A stretch of 64,000 nt of DNA, taken from Rhodoluna sp. KAS3. GTDB lineage: Bacteria > Actinomycetota > Actinomycetes > Actinomycetales > Microbacteriaceae. Below are positions 1-10,284 of this stretch, one piece after another. The number at the start of each line of letters is the position of its first letter. Within the stretch, counting starts at the first letter, position 1. The position numbers and the translations under genes were made by a program. The DNA is taken from NCBI RefSeq assembly GCF_026000575.1, contig NZ_AP026910.1, forward strand, positions 620,001-684,000, in the 5' to 3' direction. Below the pieces are notes generated by a model that worked only from the letters and a program-made list of their open reading frames with translations, ran no database searches and had not been told where the DNA came from.

Positions 1-1195
1 CGGTTCGAAGTTTGTTTGCGCCACAGGTTCGGCACCTGAAATTAAGGTTGGTCTGATTGCACCACCTACACCTAACCTGGCCCGCACCATCGACCCAGAT
101 TGGTCCATTGCACTGGTTGCAAGCGGCCCGCTCAGAACAACCGGAACAGTAACTCGAAACCGCAGTTCCGCGAGCTGCTACCTGGACCAACACAGAGCCA
201 TCTTTCAGGGCATCGCGGATAGTCGACCAGGCAACTCCGTCAACTCTGACTTCGCGGTCCACCGCAGAAATGTTAGGAATGTCCCGTTCAAATGACTCGG
301 CGCTCAGGTAGCCAATTTCAACTAGCCGCTGGATCTCGGTAGAACGAACATGCCCAGCAAAAATCAAGCCACACCGCGACTGTTTTTGTCTGATGAGTGC
401 AACCTCGCGGGTGTGTGAGTAAGGTGAGGATGGCTCAATGTGGCTCGAATCCCCATCATCCCAAACCAAAATTAGGCCCAGATTCTGCACGGGTGCATAG
501 ATTGCTGATCTACTTCCGACCACCAAAGTTGGTGACTTACCCAAGCAGTCCAGGAACGCCTTGTACTTAGCCGAAGTCTTCTGATCAGAGGAATAGTCGA
601 CAAGGAATCCAGCCGCCGGCGAATTTTCAAGTGCGGATAGCAACACTTTCTGGTCTCGATAATCCGGCACGCAAATAATCACCGACTGACCGTTCGAGAC
701 TTCCTGCACGCTTTTCTCGACAGCCATACTCACCCAAGCAGGCCATTCAGGTCCGGTAACCGGTGCGACCAGCACTGAGGTTCGATCGCGTTCAACGTGG
801 TGCTTTTTCGAAACACCTGATACTTGATTTTGGTTTTCTGCGAGCCATCGCTTTTCGACTGCGACTGATCTGGGTGGGACGGCAAGCCTGAGTACATCTG
901 ATGCAGTAGATGCTTGTCGATCGGCGACAGCTCTGACTAATTGATAAACCTCAGGCGTCAGCACTGGGGCAGTCGAGACCAATTGGGCAATCTCGGCAAG
1001 CTTTCCTTCGAATTCGCTGGTTTGCTCTAGGGCAATCACAAATCCGTCGTAAAGACTCTTTCCTCGCCCGAAAGGAACTTTGACTCGAACACCCACCCGA
1101 ATTGAATCTCGAATGGTATCTGGAATCGCATAGTCGAATAGCCGATCTAATTGCGGCAACGGGGAATCAATCGAAACCCTTGCAATACCCGGCAT
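1..1195 (-). CDS. priA: Primosomal protein N' (PriA), C-terminal part missing at window edge
   Basis: Replication-restart protein that binds stalled forks. About 398 codons are present from an ATG at 1195; the 3' end lies outside the window. The N-terminal DNA-binding region is followed by a helicase-like core that has lost its ATP-binding signature: the Walker A site reads VAPVTGPEW and the DEEH box reads DDGD, while the GSRSAIYAP motif survives. Zinc-binding Cys pairs (CSGC, CNQC, CRWC, CRTC) are visible near the window edge. Loss of helicase motifs is known for actinobacterial PriA, so this is probably a structural restart protein and not a motor. It lies 14 nt after metK as the last visible gene of the long pyrimidine/coaBC operon. 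No strong ribosome binding site precedes the ATG, so the start is less certain than the family call. Confidence 0.9.
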   Translation of the reverse strand, partial: MPGIARVSIDSPLPQLDRLFDYAIPDTIRDSIRVGVRVKVPFGRGKSLYDGFVIALEQTSEFEGKLAEIAQLVSTAPVLTPEVYQLVRAVADRQASTASDVLRLAVPPRSVAVEKRWLAENQNQVSGVSKKHHVERDRTSVLVAPVTGPEWPAWVSMAVEKSVQEVSNGQSVIICVPDYRDQKVLLSALENSPAAGFLVDYSSDQKTSAKYKAFLDCLGKSPTLVVGSRSAIYAPVQNLGLILVWDDGDSSHIEPSSPYSHTREVALIRQKQSRCGLIFAGHVRSTEIQRLVEIGYLSAESFERDIPNISAVDREVRVDGVAWSTIRDALKDGSVLVQVAARGTAVSSYCSGCSERAACNQCNGPIWVDGAGQVRCRWCNQTNLNFRCRTCGANKLRT

Positions 1196-1209
1196 AGATA
1201 TCTGACTAA

Positions 1210-2403
1210 TTAGAAACCGGCGGCACGTCGAAGATCGGCAGACTTATCGGTGTTCTCCCAGGTGAATTCAGGAAGTTCGCGCCCGAAGTGACCGTATGTT
1301 GCTGTCTTTGAGTAAATCGGTCTAAGCAGGTCAAGAGCTTCGATTAGAGCTTTTGGTCTTAGGTCAAACACCTCGTTGATGGCGTCGACGATTGTGTCAT
1401 CTGAAACGTGGCCGGTGCCAAAGGTCTCAACGTAGAGTCCCACTGGGCGGGCTACACCAATTGCATAGGCAACCTGAACCTCGACTCGGTCGGCAAGTTC
1501 TGCAGCAACAACGTTCTTGGCTACCCAGCGCATTGCGTAGGCCGCGGAGCGGTCAACCTTTGATGGGTCTTTACCTGAGAAAGCGCCACCTCCGTGGCGG
1601 CTGGCACCACCGTAGGTGTCAACGATGATCTTGCGTCCGGTCAAGCCCGCGTCACCCATTGGGCCACCGATTTCAAACTTGCCGGTCGGGTTGATGAATA
1701 GTTCGACGCCTGAGAAGTCCAGTTCAGTGCCCTCGAGAATCGGGTTGATAACTGCTTCTCGCATGGCTTCAACGATCTGAGCGTGGCTCACGCCTGGGTT
1801 GTGCTGCGTTGAGAGAACTACAGCCTCAATGGTGCGAGGAATTGTGCCCTCATAGCCAATCGTCACCTGAGTCTTGCCATCCGGTCTTAGAAAGTTGACC
1901 TGGCCTGACTTGCGGACTTCAGCAAGACGCTCACTCAAGCGGTGTGCCACGTTGATTGCTGTTGGAATCAGGGTTTTGGTCTCGTTGGTGGCGTAGCCAA
2001 ACATGATTCCTTGGTCGCCGGCACCCTGAGAGTCATAATGGTCCTTAGATGAGCCAACTCGCGATTCAAAGCCATCATCAACACCCTGTGCGATGTCTGG
2101 TGACTGCTGACCAATCGAAATAGAAACGCCACAGCTATCGCCGTCAAAGCCAATGTCTGACGATGTGTAGCCAATTTCGCGAATCTTTTCACGAACAAGT
2201 TTCGGAATCTCAACATAGCCTTCGGTCGTAACCTCACCGGCAACATGGACTAGGCCTGTCGTGACCATGGTTTCTACGGCTACGCGAGAATTTGGGTCCT
2301 GCTCGAGCATTGCATCGAGAATCGTGTCACTGATCTGGTCACAGATTTTGTCAGGGTGACCCTCAGTCACAGATTCAGAGGTGAAAAGACGAAGTTTGCT
2401 CAT
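1210..2403 (-). CDS. metK: S-adenosylmethionine synthase
   Basis: Makes S-adenosylmethionine from ATP and methionine in the cytosol. The 397-residue protein has the family's usual length and all three MetK domains. Visible signatures are GHPDK at residues 15-19 (ATP-binding His), the GAGDQG loop near 127-132, and the Gly-rich GGGAFSGKD segment with its catalytic Lys near 270. It lies between coaBC and priA in an actinobacteria-typical order. There is no convincing Shine-Dalgarno sequence before the ATG, but a TATACT hexamer lies just upstream, so it may also have its own promoter. No SAM riboswitch is visible in the short upstream gap. Identification is firm. Confidence 0.98.
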   Translation of the reverse strand: MSKLRLFTSESVTEGHPDKICDQISDTILDAMLEQDPNSRVAVETMVTTGLVHVAGEVTTEGYVEIPKLVREKIREIGYTSSDIGFDGDSCGVSISIGQQSPDIAQGVDDGFESRVGSSKDHYDSQGAGDQGIMFGYATNETKTLIPTAINVAHRLSERLAEVRKSGQVNFLRPDGKTQVTIGYEGTIPRTIEAVVLSTQHNPGVSHAQIVEAMREAVINPILEGTELDFSGVELFINPTGKFEIGGPMGDAGLTGRKIIVDTYGGASRHGGGAFSGKDPSKVDRSAAYAMRWVAKNVVAAELADRVEVQVAYAIGVARPVGLYVETFGTGHVSDDTIVDAINEVFDLRPKALIEALDLLRPIYSKTATYGHFGRELPEFTWENTDKSADLRRAAGF

Positions 2404-2412
2404 AATGGCTCA

Positions 2413-2418
2413 AGTATA
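2413..2418 (-). promoter_or_regulatory. Candidate -10 element for metK
   Basis: TATACT on the minus strand ends 9 nt before the metK ATG. With a start site 6-7 nt downstream the leader would be only about 3 nt. No -35 hexamer is recognisable. A GGCTC/GAGCC inverted repeat overlaps the region. This is a prediction only. Confidence 0.35.
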
Positions 2419-2444
2419 TCCCGAGCCCAAGACATGCTGGTCAG

Positions 2445-3632
2445 TTATTTGCTGAGGGCAGAACTCAGTAGGTCCAAAAGCTCATGGGCAACCAAGGTTT
2501 TACTTCCAGCGGCTTTTGTCGCTCCCCCGGTTTTGCTCAGTATTATTGCTGAATTTTCGTTGCTACCGAAAACCTTGCCGTCGCTGACATCATTGGCCAC
2601 GATAAAGTCGCATCCTTTTTCGCTTAGCTTTCTTGCGGCCAGTTCGGTAAGTGCCGTTTCTGAACCGGCGGTCTCTGCCGCAAATCCAACGATTAGAGCC
2701 GCGTGTGAGCTGTCAACCGCTAGCTTTAGTACATCTGGATTTTGAACCAGCTCTAGATTGAGGTGATCCCCCACCAGACTCTTTTTAATTTTTGAGTCAA
2801 ATGGTTCAGCGAGCCTAAAGTCAGAAACTGCGGCTGACATAACCAGAACATCGCAGGCCGGCAATTGCTCAAGAACGGCATTTTGCAGCTCTGCGGCAGA
2901 TTGAACCCGAATTACTTGGCTAAAACCGGTTGGAATCTCGGTTATGTTTGCGGCAATTAGGGTTACCTGGGCGCCTCTCTGTGACGCAGCCGCAGCAATA
3001 GCTAGACCCTGTTTTCCGCTCGAATGATTGCCAATGAATCGCACCGGGTCAATCGGTTCTTGCGTACCGCCAGCCGTTATCAAAAACTTTTTGCCGGCTA
3101 GGTCTTGCTTTGAGACGGCGCTCAGGGCAAAATCAACAATCTCATTTGGTTCGGGAAGTCGGCCCGGGCCAGAGTCCTGCCCGGTGAGTCGGCCAACTGC
3201 GGGTTCCAATACCCAAACATCACGATTCTTAAGGGTCTCGATGTTTGCCAAGGTAGCTGGGTGTTGCCACATCTCCGTGTGCATGGCTGGTGCAACCACC
3301 ACCGGAGCCTTGGTCGCCAAAAGTGTGTTGCCGAGCAGATCATCGGCTTGGCCTGAGGCGTACCGTGCCAAAAAGGCTGCGGTTGCCGGTGCCACGATAA
3401 CTAAATCAGCCTCTTGGGCTAAAGCAATGTGCTTAACGTCAGCAACATCGGTGTATAGGTCTGGATCAACAGAGTTGTGCGACAAGGCCTCTAGCGTGGT
3501 TGCGCCGATGAAACGCAAAGCATTCTGCGTTGGAATTACCTTTACGGAGTGACCAGCTTCGGTGAGAAGCCTAATGATGCCGGTAGCTTTATAGGCCGCA
3601 ATGCCGCCGGTGATACCAACGATTACGCGCAT
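2445..3632 (-). CDS. coaBC: Bifunctional phosphopantothenoylcysteine decarboxylase / phosphopantothenate-cysteine ligase
   Basis: Two successive steps of coenzyme A synthesis in one 395-residue polypeptide. The N-terminal flavin-binding CoaC domain (about 1-175) shows the GITGGIAAYK start, catalytic His68 (VKHIA) and the PAMHTEMW motif. The C-terminal CoaB domain (about 180-395) shows ITAGGTQEPIDPVR and the NHSSGKQG loop. The flap region that carries a catalytic Cys in E. coli reads TGQDSGPGR here, with no Cys; from memory actinobacterial enzymes share this, but I cannot check it. The gene follows rpoZ by 18 nt and is almost certainly cotranscribed with it. Confidence 0.97.
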   Translation of the reverse strand: MRVIVGITGGIAAYKATGIIRLLTEAGHSVKVIPTQNALRFIGATTLEALSHNSVDPDLYTDVADVKHIALAQEADLVIVAPATAAFLARYASGQADDLLGNTLLATKAPVVVAPAMHTEMWQHPATLANIETLKNRDVWVLEPAVGRLTGQDSGPGRLPEPNEIVDFALSAVSKQDLAGKKFLITAGGTQEPIDPVRFIGNHSSGKQGLAIAAAASQRGAQVTLIAANITEIPTGFSQVIRVQSAAELQNAVLEQLPACDVLVMSAAVSDFRLAEPFDSKIKKSLVGDHLNLELVQNPDVLKLAVDSSHAALIVGFAAETAGSETALTELAARKLSEKGCDFIVANDVSDGKVFGSNENSAIILSKTGGATKAAGSKTLVAHELLDLLSSALSK

Positions 3633-3650
3633 TGCAGGTTCCAGCCGCTA

Positions 3651-3905
3651 TTACTCAGCGGTGTGCTTGGCCAACTTGTTCTGGTCGATCTCGTGCATCG
3701 CGATGGTCAGCGGCTTTTCGTCAACAGTTGCGTCAACCAATGGGCCAACGTTGTTGAACAGGCTTCCCTCGTGCAGAGCTGAGTAGTAGTCGTTAATCTG
3801 GCGAGCACGCTTTGATGCAAAGATAACAAGTTCGTATTTTGAGTCAACCTTGTTTAGTAGGTTGTCAATTGCAGGAGAAACGATTCCTTCTAGCTTTTCA
3901 GACAT
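3651..3905 (-). CDS. rpoZ: DNA-directed RNA polymerase omega subunit
   Basis: Small RNA polymerase subunit (84 residues) that clamps the beta' subunit during assembly. The family core is visible: [20 protein letters not shown], then the [10 protein letters not shown] helix at about 32-41. It sits in the conserved order gmk-rpoZ-coaBC. A modest AGAAAG purine run precedes the ATG. The length and position match actinobacterial RpoZ, and no alternative reading is plausible. Confidence 0.95.
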   Translation of the reverse strand: MSEKLEGIVSPAIDNLLNKVDSKYELVIFASKRARQINDYYSALHEGSLFNNVGPLVDATVDEKPLTIAMHEIDQNKLAKHTAE

Positions 3906-3954
3906 GATTCAACTTTCTGTTGTCTTTAGCGTGGAGTGTGCGATTGATTAATCG

Positions 3955-4506
3955 CTAAGCCTGTATCAAGTCTACGACTTCAGAGGCACATCTGGCCACC
4001 TCATCGTTGATAACTACGTAGTCAAACTCAGACTGAGCGGCCAATTCTTCACGAGCTGTAACCAGGCGCTGAGCCTGCTCCTCTGCCGATTCCGTGCCTC
4101 GTCCGGTCAGGCGTCGAACCAATTCCTCCCAGCTCGGAGGGGCAATGAAAATTAGTTTTGCGTCGGGCATGGCGGCCTTGACCTGCCGGGCACCCTGGAT
4201 GTCGATTTCGAGAATGATTTGTTCGTTACGTGCTAGCGCATCAATAATCGGTTGCTTTGGTGTGCCGTATTTGTTGGTTCCGTGCACTGTCGCGTACTCC
4301 AACATGTCGCCGGCTTCGATCAACTGATCAAAATTTTCGTGAGTCAGAAAGAAGTAGTTCTTTCCATCGACTTCGCCGGGTCTCGGCTGCCTGGTGGTTG
4401 CGGATACCGAAAGTTTTATCTCAGGGTGATGGGCAAGAATGTGAGCGACTACCGTGCCTTTACCAACGGCGGTTGGTCCGGCGATCACTGTCAGGCGGCT
4501 AGACAT
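3955..4506 (-). CDS. gmk: Guanylate kinase
   Basis: Phosphorylates GMP to GDP. I start it at the ATG at 4506 (183 residues, [10 protein letters not shown]...), because a GGAGA ribosome binding site lies just before it and the protein then begins right at the P-loop strand; an upstream in-frame TTG at 4542 would add 12 residues unlike the family. The Walker A loop GPTAVGKGT is at residues 10-18, and TTRQPRPGE and DIQGAR are GMP-binding and core motifs. The start overlaps the end of pyrF by 8 bp. In many actinobacteria the gene mihF lies between pyrF and gmk; it is not here. Confidence 0.96.
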   Translation of the reverse strand: MSSRLTVIAGPTAVGKGTVVAHILAHHPEIKLSVSATTRQPRPGEVDGKNYFFLTHENFDQLIEAGDMLEYATVHGTNKYGTPKQPIIDALARNEQIILEIDIQGARQVKAAMPDAKLIFIAPPSWEELVRRLTGRGTESAEEQAQRLVTAREELAAQSEFDYVVINDEVARCASEVVDLIQA

Positions 4507-5365
4507 TAGTCTCCAGCCCCAATGCAAGTTCGCTGTTGGCAACCTGGATTGCCTTACTCATACCCATTGGACCGGCCGAAAGTACGCTGCGCGACACAGA
4601 GTGGATCACCTGGTCGGCGGCTTTGCCGAATAGCTGCCTGGTTGCTGACAGCTCAGCCCCTTGAGCACCAAAACCAGGCGCAAGAATCGGGGTTGCGGCA
4701 GTAGCCTGACCTTCAACAACAACGCCTAGGCCCATGCTTTGAAGGTTCAGAGTAGCCCCGATGACAGCGCCGAATGAGCCAAGTTTTCGGCCAGCTTCAG
4801 CGGTAACCCGGTTTATCTCGCTCAAGCCCTCCCAAATTTGGGAAGCAATAGTTTTTCCGCCCACAGTCGCACGCTGAAGTGCCGCGCCTTCAGGGTTAGA
4901 TGTAGCAGAGAGAACAATCAAACCCTTGCCTCGCTCAAGACACTCAGCCATCCCGGGCTTCAAAGAATCGAATCCAAGATAAGGAGAGACTGTAAGGGCG
5001 TCGCAGACAAACGGCGCAGATTTACCAAGCCAAGCGTCATAGTAGGCATCCATCGTGGTGCCAATGTCACCGCGTTTAGCGTCCATGATGACCACTAAAT
5101 CGGTGTTCAAAGCTGCCTGCGCCAGCTCTTCGAGCACTGCAAAACCGGCTGACCCGTGGCGCTCAAAGAACGAAACCTGTGGCTTGATAATGCCCACGTT
5201 GCCGACTGCGGAATCTAGAGCTCGCTTGGTGAACTCTCGAAGCCCCTTGACGTCATCAGTCAAACCCCAGTCATCAAGTAATGCGGCATGTGGATCGATG
5301 CCAACACACAACTGACCGTGGCTATTGAAAGCCGTCTCGAGTTTCGAACCGAAACTAGTTGGCAA
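4499..5365 (-). CDS. pyrF: Orotidine 5'-phosphate decarboxylase
   Basis: Last step of UMP synthesis. This is the longer actinobacterial type (about 288 residues), with GIDPH near residue 22, the catalytic DAKRGD motif at 95-100, and a C-terminal LAPGFGAQG phosphate-binding segment. The start is uncertain: I chose the TTG at 5365, where the sequence begins to resemble the family ([10 protein letters not shown]), overlapping carB by 11 bp. A farther in-frame TTG at 5425 would add 20 residues. No strong ribosome binding site marks either, so translational coupling with carB is likely. Confidence 0.93.
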   Translation of the reverse strand: MPTSFGSKLETAFNSHGQLCVGIDPHAALLDDWGLTDDVKGLREFTKRALDSAVGNVGIIKPQVSFFERHGSAGFAVLEELAQAALNTDLVVIMDAKRGDIGTTMDAYYDAWLGKSAPFVCDALTVSPYLGFDSLKPGMAECLERGKGLIVLSATSNPEGAALQRATVGGKTIASQIWEGLSEINRVTAEAGRKLGSFGAVIGATLNLQSMGLGVVVEGQATAATPILAPGFGAQGAELSATRQLFGKAADQVIHSVSRSVLSAGPMGMSKAIQVANSELALGLETNV

Positions 5366-8300
5366 GTGCCACCGCCCGGTCGATTGCGTGATCCTGAAGT
5401 GACTTGACGCTGAACGGGCCAGCAATCACTGCTTCGAACGAACCGATTGCAGCACTCAACTGGGCGATTGTTGTGAAAATCGCTTTGTCGGCTGCAGTCG
5501 TTGCCGCGCGGATCTCGTAGCCGTCCTTGCGGGCGCTTGAACCTGAAGGAGTGTTTACCACTACGTCCACCTGACCGGCAGTGATTAGCTCGACAATGCT
5601 AGGGCCATCGGCGACCGCTGCGTCATCGGTGTGCTTTCTGACAACCTGTGCCTGAATACCGTGTCGAGCCAAAATGGCCGCAGTGCCGCTGGTAGCCAGA
5701 ATCTTGTAGCCAAGTTGCTCCAGTCGGCGGACTGGAAGGACCACCTGAGGCTTGTCACGGTCAGCAACCGAGATGAAGATGCTGCCAGAGGTCGGCAGAG
5801 CACTGCCTGCTCCAGCCTGGCTCTTTGCGAATGCTTTCGGGAAGTCAACGTCAATTCCCATGACCTCACCGGTTGAGCGCATTTCTGGCCCTAGCAATGA
5901 GTCCACAAATCGACCATCCTTGGTTGCAAAACGCTTGAATGGCAGAACTGCTTCCTTGACTGAGATTGGTGATCCCGCTGGAATGTAGGTGCCGTCTGCT
6001 TCTGGAAGGTGACCTTCAGCGACAAGCTCCTTGATGGTCTTGCCGACCATTACAAGAGATGCTGCCTTAGCCAAAGTGATGCCAAGCGCCTTAGAGACAA
6101 ATGGAACGGTGCGTGATGCACGTGGGTTTGCCTCAAGAACGTACAGGACGTCTGCTGCCAGAGCGAACTGAACATTGAGCAAGCCGCGTACGCCGATTCC
6201 CTGAGCGATTTTCAGGGTAGCCTCGCGAACTCGCGCAATCTGGGCATCACTTAGAGTTACCGGAGGCAGTGTGCAACTTGAGTCGCCCGAGTGGATACCA
6301 GCCTCTTCAATGTGCTCCATGACACCACCGACGTAAAGGTCTTCGCCGTCGAACAGAGCATCGATGTCAATTTCGATGGCAAAGTCTAGGAAGCGATCAA
6401 CCAAAAGCGGGTGGTCTGGTCCAACGATGGCCTGGTCCTTAATTCTGTCGAAGTAATCTCTCACGCCAGCCTGGTCGTAAATGATTTCCATACCGCGACC
6501 GCCAAGGACGAAGGATGGGCGGACCAGAACCGGGTAACCAATTCGCGCTGCGATAACTTCGGCCTCGGCCAAGTTCAAAGCAGTTCCATTTGGTGGCGCA
6601 AGCAGGTCTCCGTCTTCGAGAATCTTCGAGAACAAACCGCGCTCTTCGGCTAGGTCGATGGCTGAAGGTGAGGTTCCAAGAATAGGAATTCCGGCAGCCT
6701 CAAGTCCCTTTGCGAGTCCAAGAGCTGTCTGGCCACCGAGCTGCACTACAACACCGACCAATTCGCCGCTCTGCTGCTCAGCATGAATAACCTCGAGGAC
6801 GTCCTCAAGAGTTAGTGGCTCAAAGTAGAGACGATCCGAAGTGTCGTAGTCAGTTGAAACGGTCTCAGGGTTGCAGTTGATCATGATGGTTTCGTAACCA
6901 GCGTCTGAGAGTGCAAATGATGCGTGAACGCAGCTGTAGTCGAACTCAACGCCCTGACCAATTCGGTTTGGACCGGATCCTAGAATCACGACCTTCTTAC
7001 GGTCCGAAGGAACCACCTCGGTCTCTTCCTCGTAGGTGCTGTAGTGGTAAGGGGTCAGTGCCGGGAACTCACCGGCGCAGGTGTCAACAGTTTTGAAGAC
7101 CGGACGGAGTCTGAGGCTGTGTCGCATGCTGCGAACCTCAGATTCACTGATGCCTCTCAACGACGCAATCTGAATGTCACTGAACCCGTGGTCCTTGGCG
7201 TGGCGAATGACGCCCTCATCTAGGCTCGGTGCGCCAGCGATTGAGTCAGCAACCTCGTTGATTAGAACAATTTGGTCGATGAACCAAGGGTCCATCTTGG
7301 TTGACTCAAATACCTGTTCCGGTGTCGCACCAGCGCGAAGAGCTTGCTGCAACAACACGATGCGACCATCGGTCGGAGTCTTGATTGCCTCGAGCAGTTC
7401 GTCTACGTTACCCAGCGGACCATCCCAGTGGAATGACGAACCACGGCGTTCAAGGCTGCGCAGGGCCTTCTGCAGTGCCTGGCTGTAGTTGCGGCCGATT
7501 GCCATGGCCTCTCCAACCGACTTCATAGTCGTGGTCAGAGTTGCATTGGCTGCAGGGAACTTCTCAAACGCAAAACGAGGAACCTTTACCACGATGTAGT
7601 CCAGAGTCGGCTCGAAGCTTGCTGGAGTTACCTTGGTGATGTCGTTTGGGATTTCGTCAAGGGTGTAACCCACAGCCAACTTGGCAGCAATTTTGGCAAT
7701 TGGGAATCCGGTTGCCTTAGAAGCCAAAGCCGATGAACGAGAGACTCTTGGGTTCATTTCAATAACAACCACGCGACCGTTCGATGGGTCGACAGCAAAC
7801 TGAATGTTGCAACCACCGGTATCTACTCCAACGGCACGGATGATGTCGATCGAAATGTCGCGGAGGTTCTGATACTCACGGTCTGTAAGGGTTAGAGCCG
7901 GTGCAACGGTAATTGAATCACCGGTGTGCACACCTACAGGGTCAACGTTTTCGATTGAACAAACCACAACGCAGTTGTCGTTGGTGTCACGCATTAGTTC
8001 AAGCTCGTACTCTTTCCAGCCAAGAATCGACTCGGATAGAAGGACCTGACCTACCGGGCTGGCCTGAAGACCCGAGCCACAAATGCGGCGCAGCTCTTCT
8101 TCATCGTGTGCAAAACCTGAACCCAATCCACCCATGGTGAAAGATGGCTGAACCATCAGTGGGTAGCCAAGTTCTCCGACGGCCTCGAGGCATTCGTCGA
8201 GGGTTGAGCAAATCACCGATTTTGCAACGTCGGCACCAGCATCCAGTACTAGCTGCTTGAAAATCTGGCGGTCTTCACCCTTCTTGATCGCGTCAACCTT

Positions 8301-8654
8301 GGCACCGATAAGTTCAACGTTGTACTTCTCAAGAATGCCTAGCTCGTGAAGTGCCATTGCGGCATTTAGCGCGGTCTGGCCACCAAGGGTTGGCAGAATC
8401 GCATCCGGTTTCTCTTTGGCAATAATTGCCTCGATTACCTCTGGGGTGATTGGCTCAATGTAGGTTGCATCGGCAAAATCTGGGTCGGTCATGATGGTTG
8501 CCGGGTTTGAGTTAACCAAGATCACTCGAATGCCCTCTTCGCGAAGAACACGGCATGCCTGAGTACCCGAGTAGTCAAACTCGCAGGCCTGACCGATGAC
8601 AATCGGGCCCGAGCCGATTACGAGAACGCTATTGATGTCTGAACGCTTTGGCAT
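5355..8654 (-). CDS. carB: Carbamoyl phosphate synthase large subunit
   Basis: Makes carbamoyl phosphate from bicarbonate, ammonia (channelled from CarA) and two ATP, feeding pyrimidine and arginine synthesis. The 1099-residue protein has the standard layout: two homologous ATP-grasp synthetase halves (first half opening [20 protein letters not shown], second half opening [20 protein letters not shown]), an oligomerisation region between them, and a C-terminal methylglyoxal-synthase-like regulatory domain from about residue 950. The ATG at 8654 overlaps the carA stop codon by one base (TAATG), which indicates translational coupling; the longer upstream extension of the frame lies inside carA and is not used. 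Confidence 0.98.
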   Translation of the reverse strand: MPKRSDINSVLVIGSGPIVIGQACEFDYSGTQACRVLREEGIRVILVNSNPATIMTDPDFADATYIEPITPEVIEAIIAKEKPDAILPTLGGQTALNAAMALHELGILEKYNVELIGAKVDAIKKGEDRQIFKQLVLDAGADVAKSVICSTLDECLEAVGELGYPLMVQPSFTMGGLGSGFAHDEEELRRICGSGLQASPVGQVLLSESILGWKEYELELMRDTNDNCVVVCSIENVDPVGVHTGDSITVAPALTLTDREYQNLRDISIDIIRAVGVDTGGCNIQFAVDPSNGRVVVIEMNPRVSRSSALASKATGFPIAKIAAKLAVGYTLDEIPNDITKVTPASFEPTLDYIVVKVPRFAFEKFPAANATLTTTMKSVGEAMAIGRNYSQALQKALRSLERRGSSFHWDGPLGNVDELLEAIKTPTDGRIVLLQQALRAGATPEQVFESTKMDPWFIDQIVLINEVADSIAGAPSLDEGVIRHAKDHGFSDIQIASLRGISESEVRSMRHSLRLRPVFKTVDTCAGEFPALTPYHYSTYEEETEVVPSDRKKVVILGSGPNRIGQGVEFDYSCVHASFALSDAGYETIMINCNPETVSTDYDTSDRLYFEPLTLEDVLEVIHAEQQSGELVGVVVQLGGQTALGLAKGLEAAGIPILGTSPSAIDLAEERGLFSKILEDGDLLAPPNGTALNLAEAEVIAARIGYPVLVRPSFVLGGRGMEIIYDQAGVRDYFDRIKDQAIVGPDHPLLVDRFLDFAIEIDIDALFDGEDLYVGGVMEHIEEAGIHSGDSSCTLPPVTLSDAQIARVREATLKIAQGIGVRGLLNVQFALAADVLYVLEANPRASRTVPFVSKALGITLAKAASLVMVGKTIKELVAEGHLPEADGTYIPAGSPISVKEAVLPFKRFATKDGRFVDSLLGPEMRSTGEVMGIDVDFPKAFAKSQAGAGSALPTSGSIFISVADRDKPQVVLPVRRLEQLGYKILATSGTAAILARHGIQAQVVRKHTDDAAVADGPSIVELITAGQVDVVVNTPSGSSARKDGYEIRAATTAADKAIFTTIAQLSAAIGSFEAVIAGPFSVKSLQDHAIDRAVALAN

Positions 8655-9784
8655 TATTTGGCCACCTTGTTGGTCTTGATTAGGTCGACCAAGCGGTCGA
8701 ATAGGTAGTTTGAATCGTGTGGTCCGGCAGCAGCCTCTGGGTGATACTGGACCGAGAAGGCTGGGATGTCGAGGCACTCGAGGCCCTCGACGCAGTCGTC
8801 GTTTAGAGAAACGTGGCTGACGGTAACTCGACCGAAACCAGCTGGGCTTTCAACCTCTGGCCCGCCTTCAACCTTTACGGCAAATCCGTGGTTGTGTGCG
8901 GTTACTTCAACTCGGCCAGTCTTGCGGTCAAGCACTGGCTGGTTGATTCCGCGGTGACCGAACGGAAGCTTATAAGTTTCAAAACCAAGGGCACGACCCA
9001 AGAGCTGGTTGCCGAAGCAAATTCCAAAGAATGGGATTTTCTGGCTCAAGATCTCGCGCAGCACTGAAACCTGACCCTCAGCAGCTTCTGGGTCGCCAGG
9101 GCCGTTCGAGTAGAAGACTGCATCCGGGTTAGCTGCCAACAAGGTTGGAGCATCAACACGAGCTGGGAAAACCACAACTTCGAGACCGCGGGCACACATG
9201 TGCTCAATCGTTGAACGCTTGATACCGAGGTCAAGAATCGCAACCCGGCCGATCTTCTCTCCTTCAGCGGCAACTGTGTAGGAGTCAGCGGTGGTAACGA
9301 CATCGCTGAGCGAAAGGCCCTTCATCTTGGCCGCACCGTTAACCTGAGCAACGAGATCCTCAAGTGGAGCTTTAGCGGCCTCTCCCGAGAAGATACCGGC
9401 GCGCATCGAACCGCGTGAACGCAAATGGCGGGTCAGGGCGCGGGTGTCGATACCTGCGATGCCAACCACACCGTATTTCTCCAACTCGGTTGGAAGGGAG
9501 TTTTCAGATCTGAAGTTCGAAACAATACGGCTCGGGTCGCGGACCACGTAGCCGGCAACCCAAACCTTTGACGACTCCTCGTCTCGGGCGTTGACTCCGG
9601 TATTTCCGATGTGCGGTGCTGTCTGAACAACAATCTGACCAGCATATGAAGGATCGGTTAGGGTCTCCTGATATCCGGTCATGCCGGTTGCGAAAACGGC
9701 CTCACCGAGAGTGGTTCCGGTAGCCCCGTATGGCTGGCCGCGGAATACACGACCGTCTTCTAGGACAAGTACTGCTTGGTTCAT
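8654..9784 (-). CDS. carA: Carbamoyl phosphate synthase small (glutaminase) subunit
   Basis: Hydrolyses glutamine and passes ammonia to CarB. The 376-residue protein has an N-terminal CPSase domain (LEDGRVFRG... [17 protein letters not shown]) and a class I glutamine amidotransferase domain. The triad is complete: Cys256 in FFGICFGNQ, and His347 with Glu349 in VQYHPE. Its ATG overlaps the TGA of the preceding PH-like gene (ATGA), and carB overlaps its own stop, so these genes are translated as a chain. Confidence 0.98.
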   Translation of the reverse strand: MNQAVLVLEDGRVFRGQPYGATGTTLGEAVFATGMTGYQETLTDPSYAGQIVVQTAPHIGNTGVNARDEESSKVWVAGYVVRDPSRIVSNFRSENSLPTELEKYGVVGIAGIDTRALTRHLRSRGSMRAGIFSGEAAKAPLEDLVAQVNGAAKMKGLSLSDVVTTADSYTVAAEGEKIGRVAILDLGIKRSTIEHMCARGLEVVVFPARVDAPTLLAANPDAVFYSNGPGDPEAAEGQVSVLREILSQKIPFFGICFGNQLLGRALGFETYKLPFGHRGINQPVLDRKTGRVEVTAHNHGFAVKVEGGPEVESPAGFGRVTVSHVSLNDDCVEGLECLDIPAFSVQYHPEAAAGPHDSNYLFDRLVDLIKTNKVAK

Positions 9785-10284
9785 TTGGATGCCTCTCTGG
9801 TGGTGATTTTTGAGATTGCCTCGAGCAATGCTGCGCGACCGGTTGAGTCAACTGCGCGCAGGTGCGTCGAAAGTTTATGGGTGTCCTGGGTCCAGTTCAC
9901 GGTGATCAAGCCATCTGCTTCAACTACTCGGTCGATGACGGCTTGATTTGTCGATACGGAATCAATCTGTGCTCTATCAAGAGCAAGTGGTCGCTCCCCC
10001 TTGCGAACAATCAAAAGACCCTCGTTGAAAACTAGGATTTGAGCCTCGCCTCGAATTCCGAGGCCATACGCTGCGATACGTTCTAGGTGATTAGCCGCTT
10101 CGGTAGTGGCAACATAAAAGCCATTAGCTGATGCGATCAGTTCACCGAAGTACTCCAGGGCTTCTAGCGGCTGTGAGAACTTAGCGACCTGGCTTGAAAT
10201 CCTTCGTCTCCAGCCGGTTACCGCCATTGCGACGATTGCGGCAAACAGGATTGCCGCATACACGGCCATAACTTCTTTGGTCAT
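9781..10284 (-). CDS. Uncharacterised membrane-anchored PH-like domain protein in the pyr operon
   Basis: A 167-residue protein with one N-terminal transmembrane helix (about residues 7-24, followed by the positive WRRR) and a soluble remainder that resembles the PH-like domain found in an unnamed gene between pyrC and carA in many actinobacteria. No catalytic motif is visible. It overlaps pyrC by one base (TGATG) and carA by four (ATGA), so it is firmly embedded in the pyrimidine operon. That suggests a role near pyrimidine synthesis or membrane association of its enzymes, but this is inference from context alone; some databases loosely label such proteins as transporters, for which I see no support. 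Confidence 0.8.
   Translation of the reverse strand: MTKEVMAVYAAILFAAIVAMAVTGWRRRISSQVAKFSQPLEALEYFGELIASANGFYVATTEAANHLERIAAYGLGIRGEAQILVFNEGLLIVRKGERPLALDRAQIDSVSTNQAVIDRVVEADGLITVNWTQDTHKLSTHLRAVDSTGRAALLEAISKITTREASK

Noticed and set aside
2404-2444. SAM riboswitch before metK
   Set aside because: The gap is only 41 nt and lacks the conserved cores of known SAM riboswitches.
3028-3552. 174-codon open frame on the plus strand
   Set aside because: Lies fully antisense to coaBC, whose protein is clearly real; no family resemblance and no ribosome binding site.
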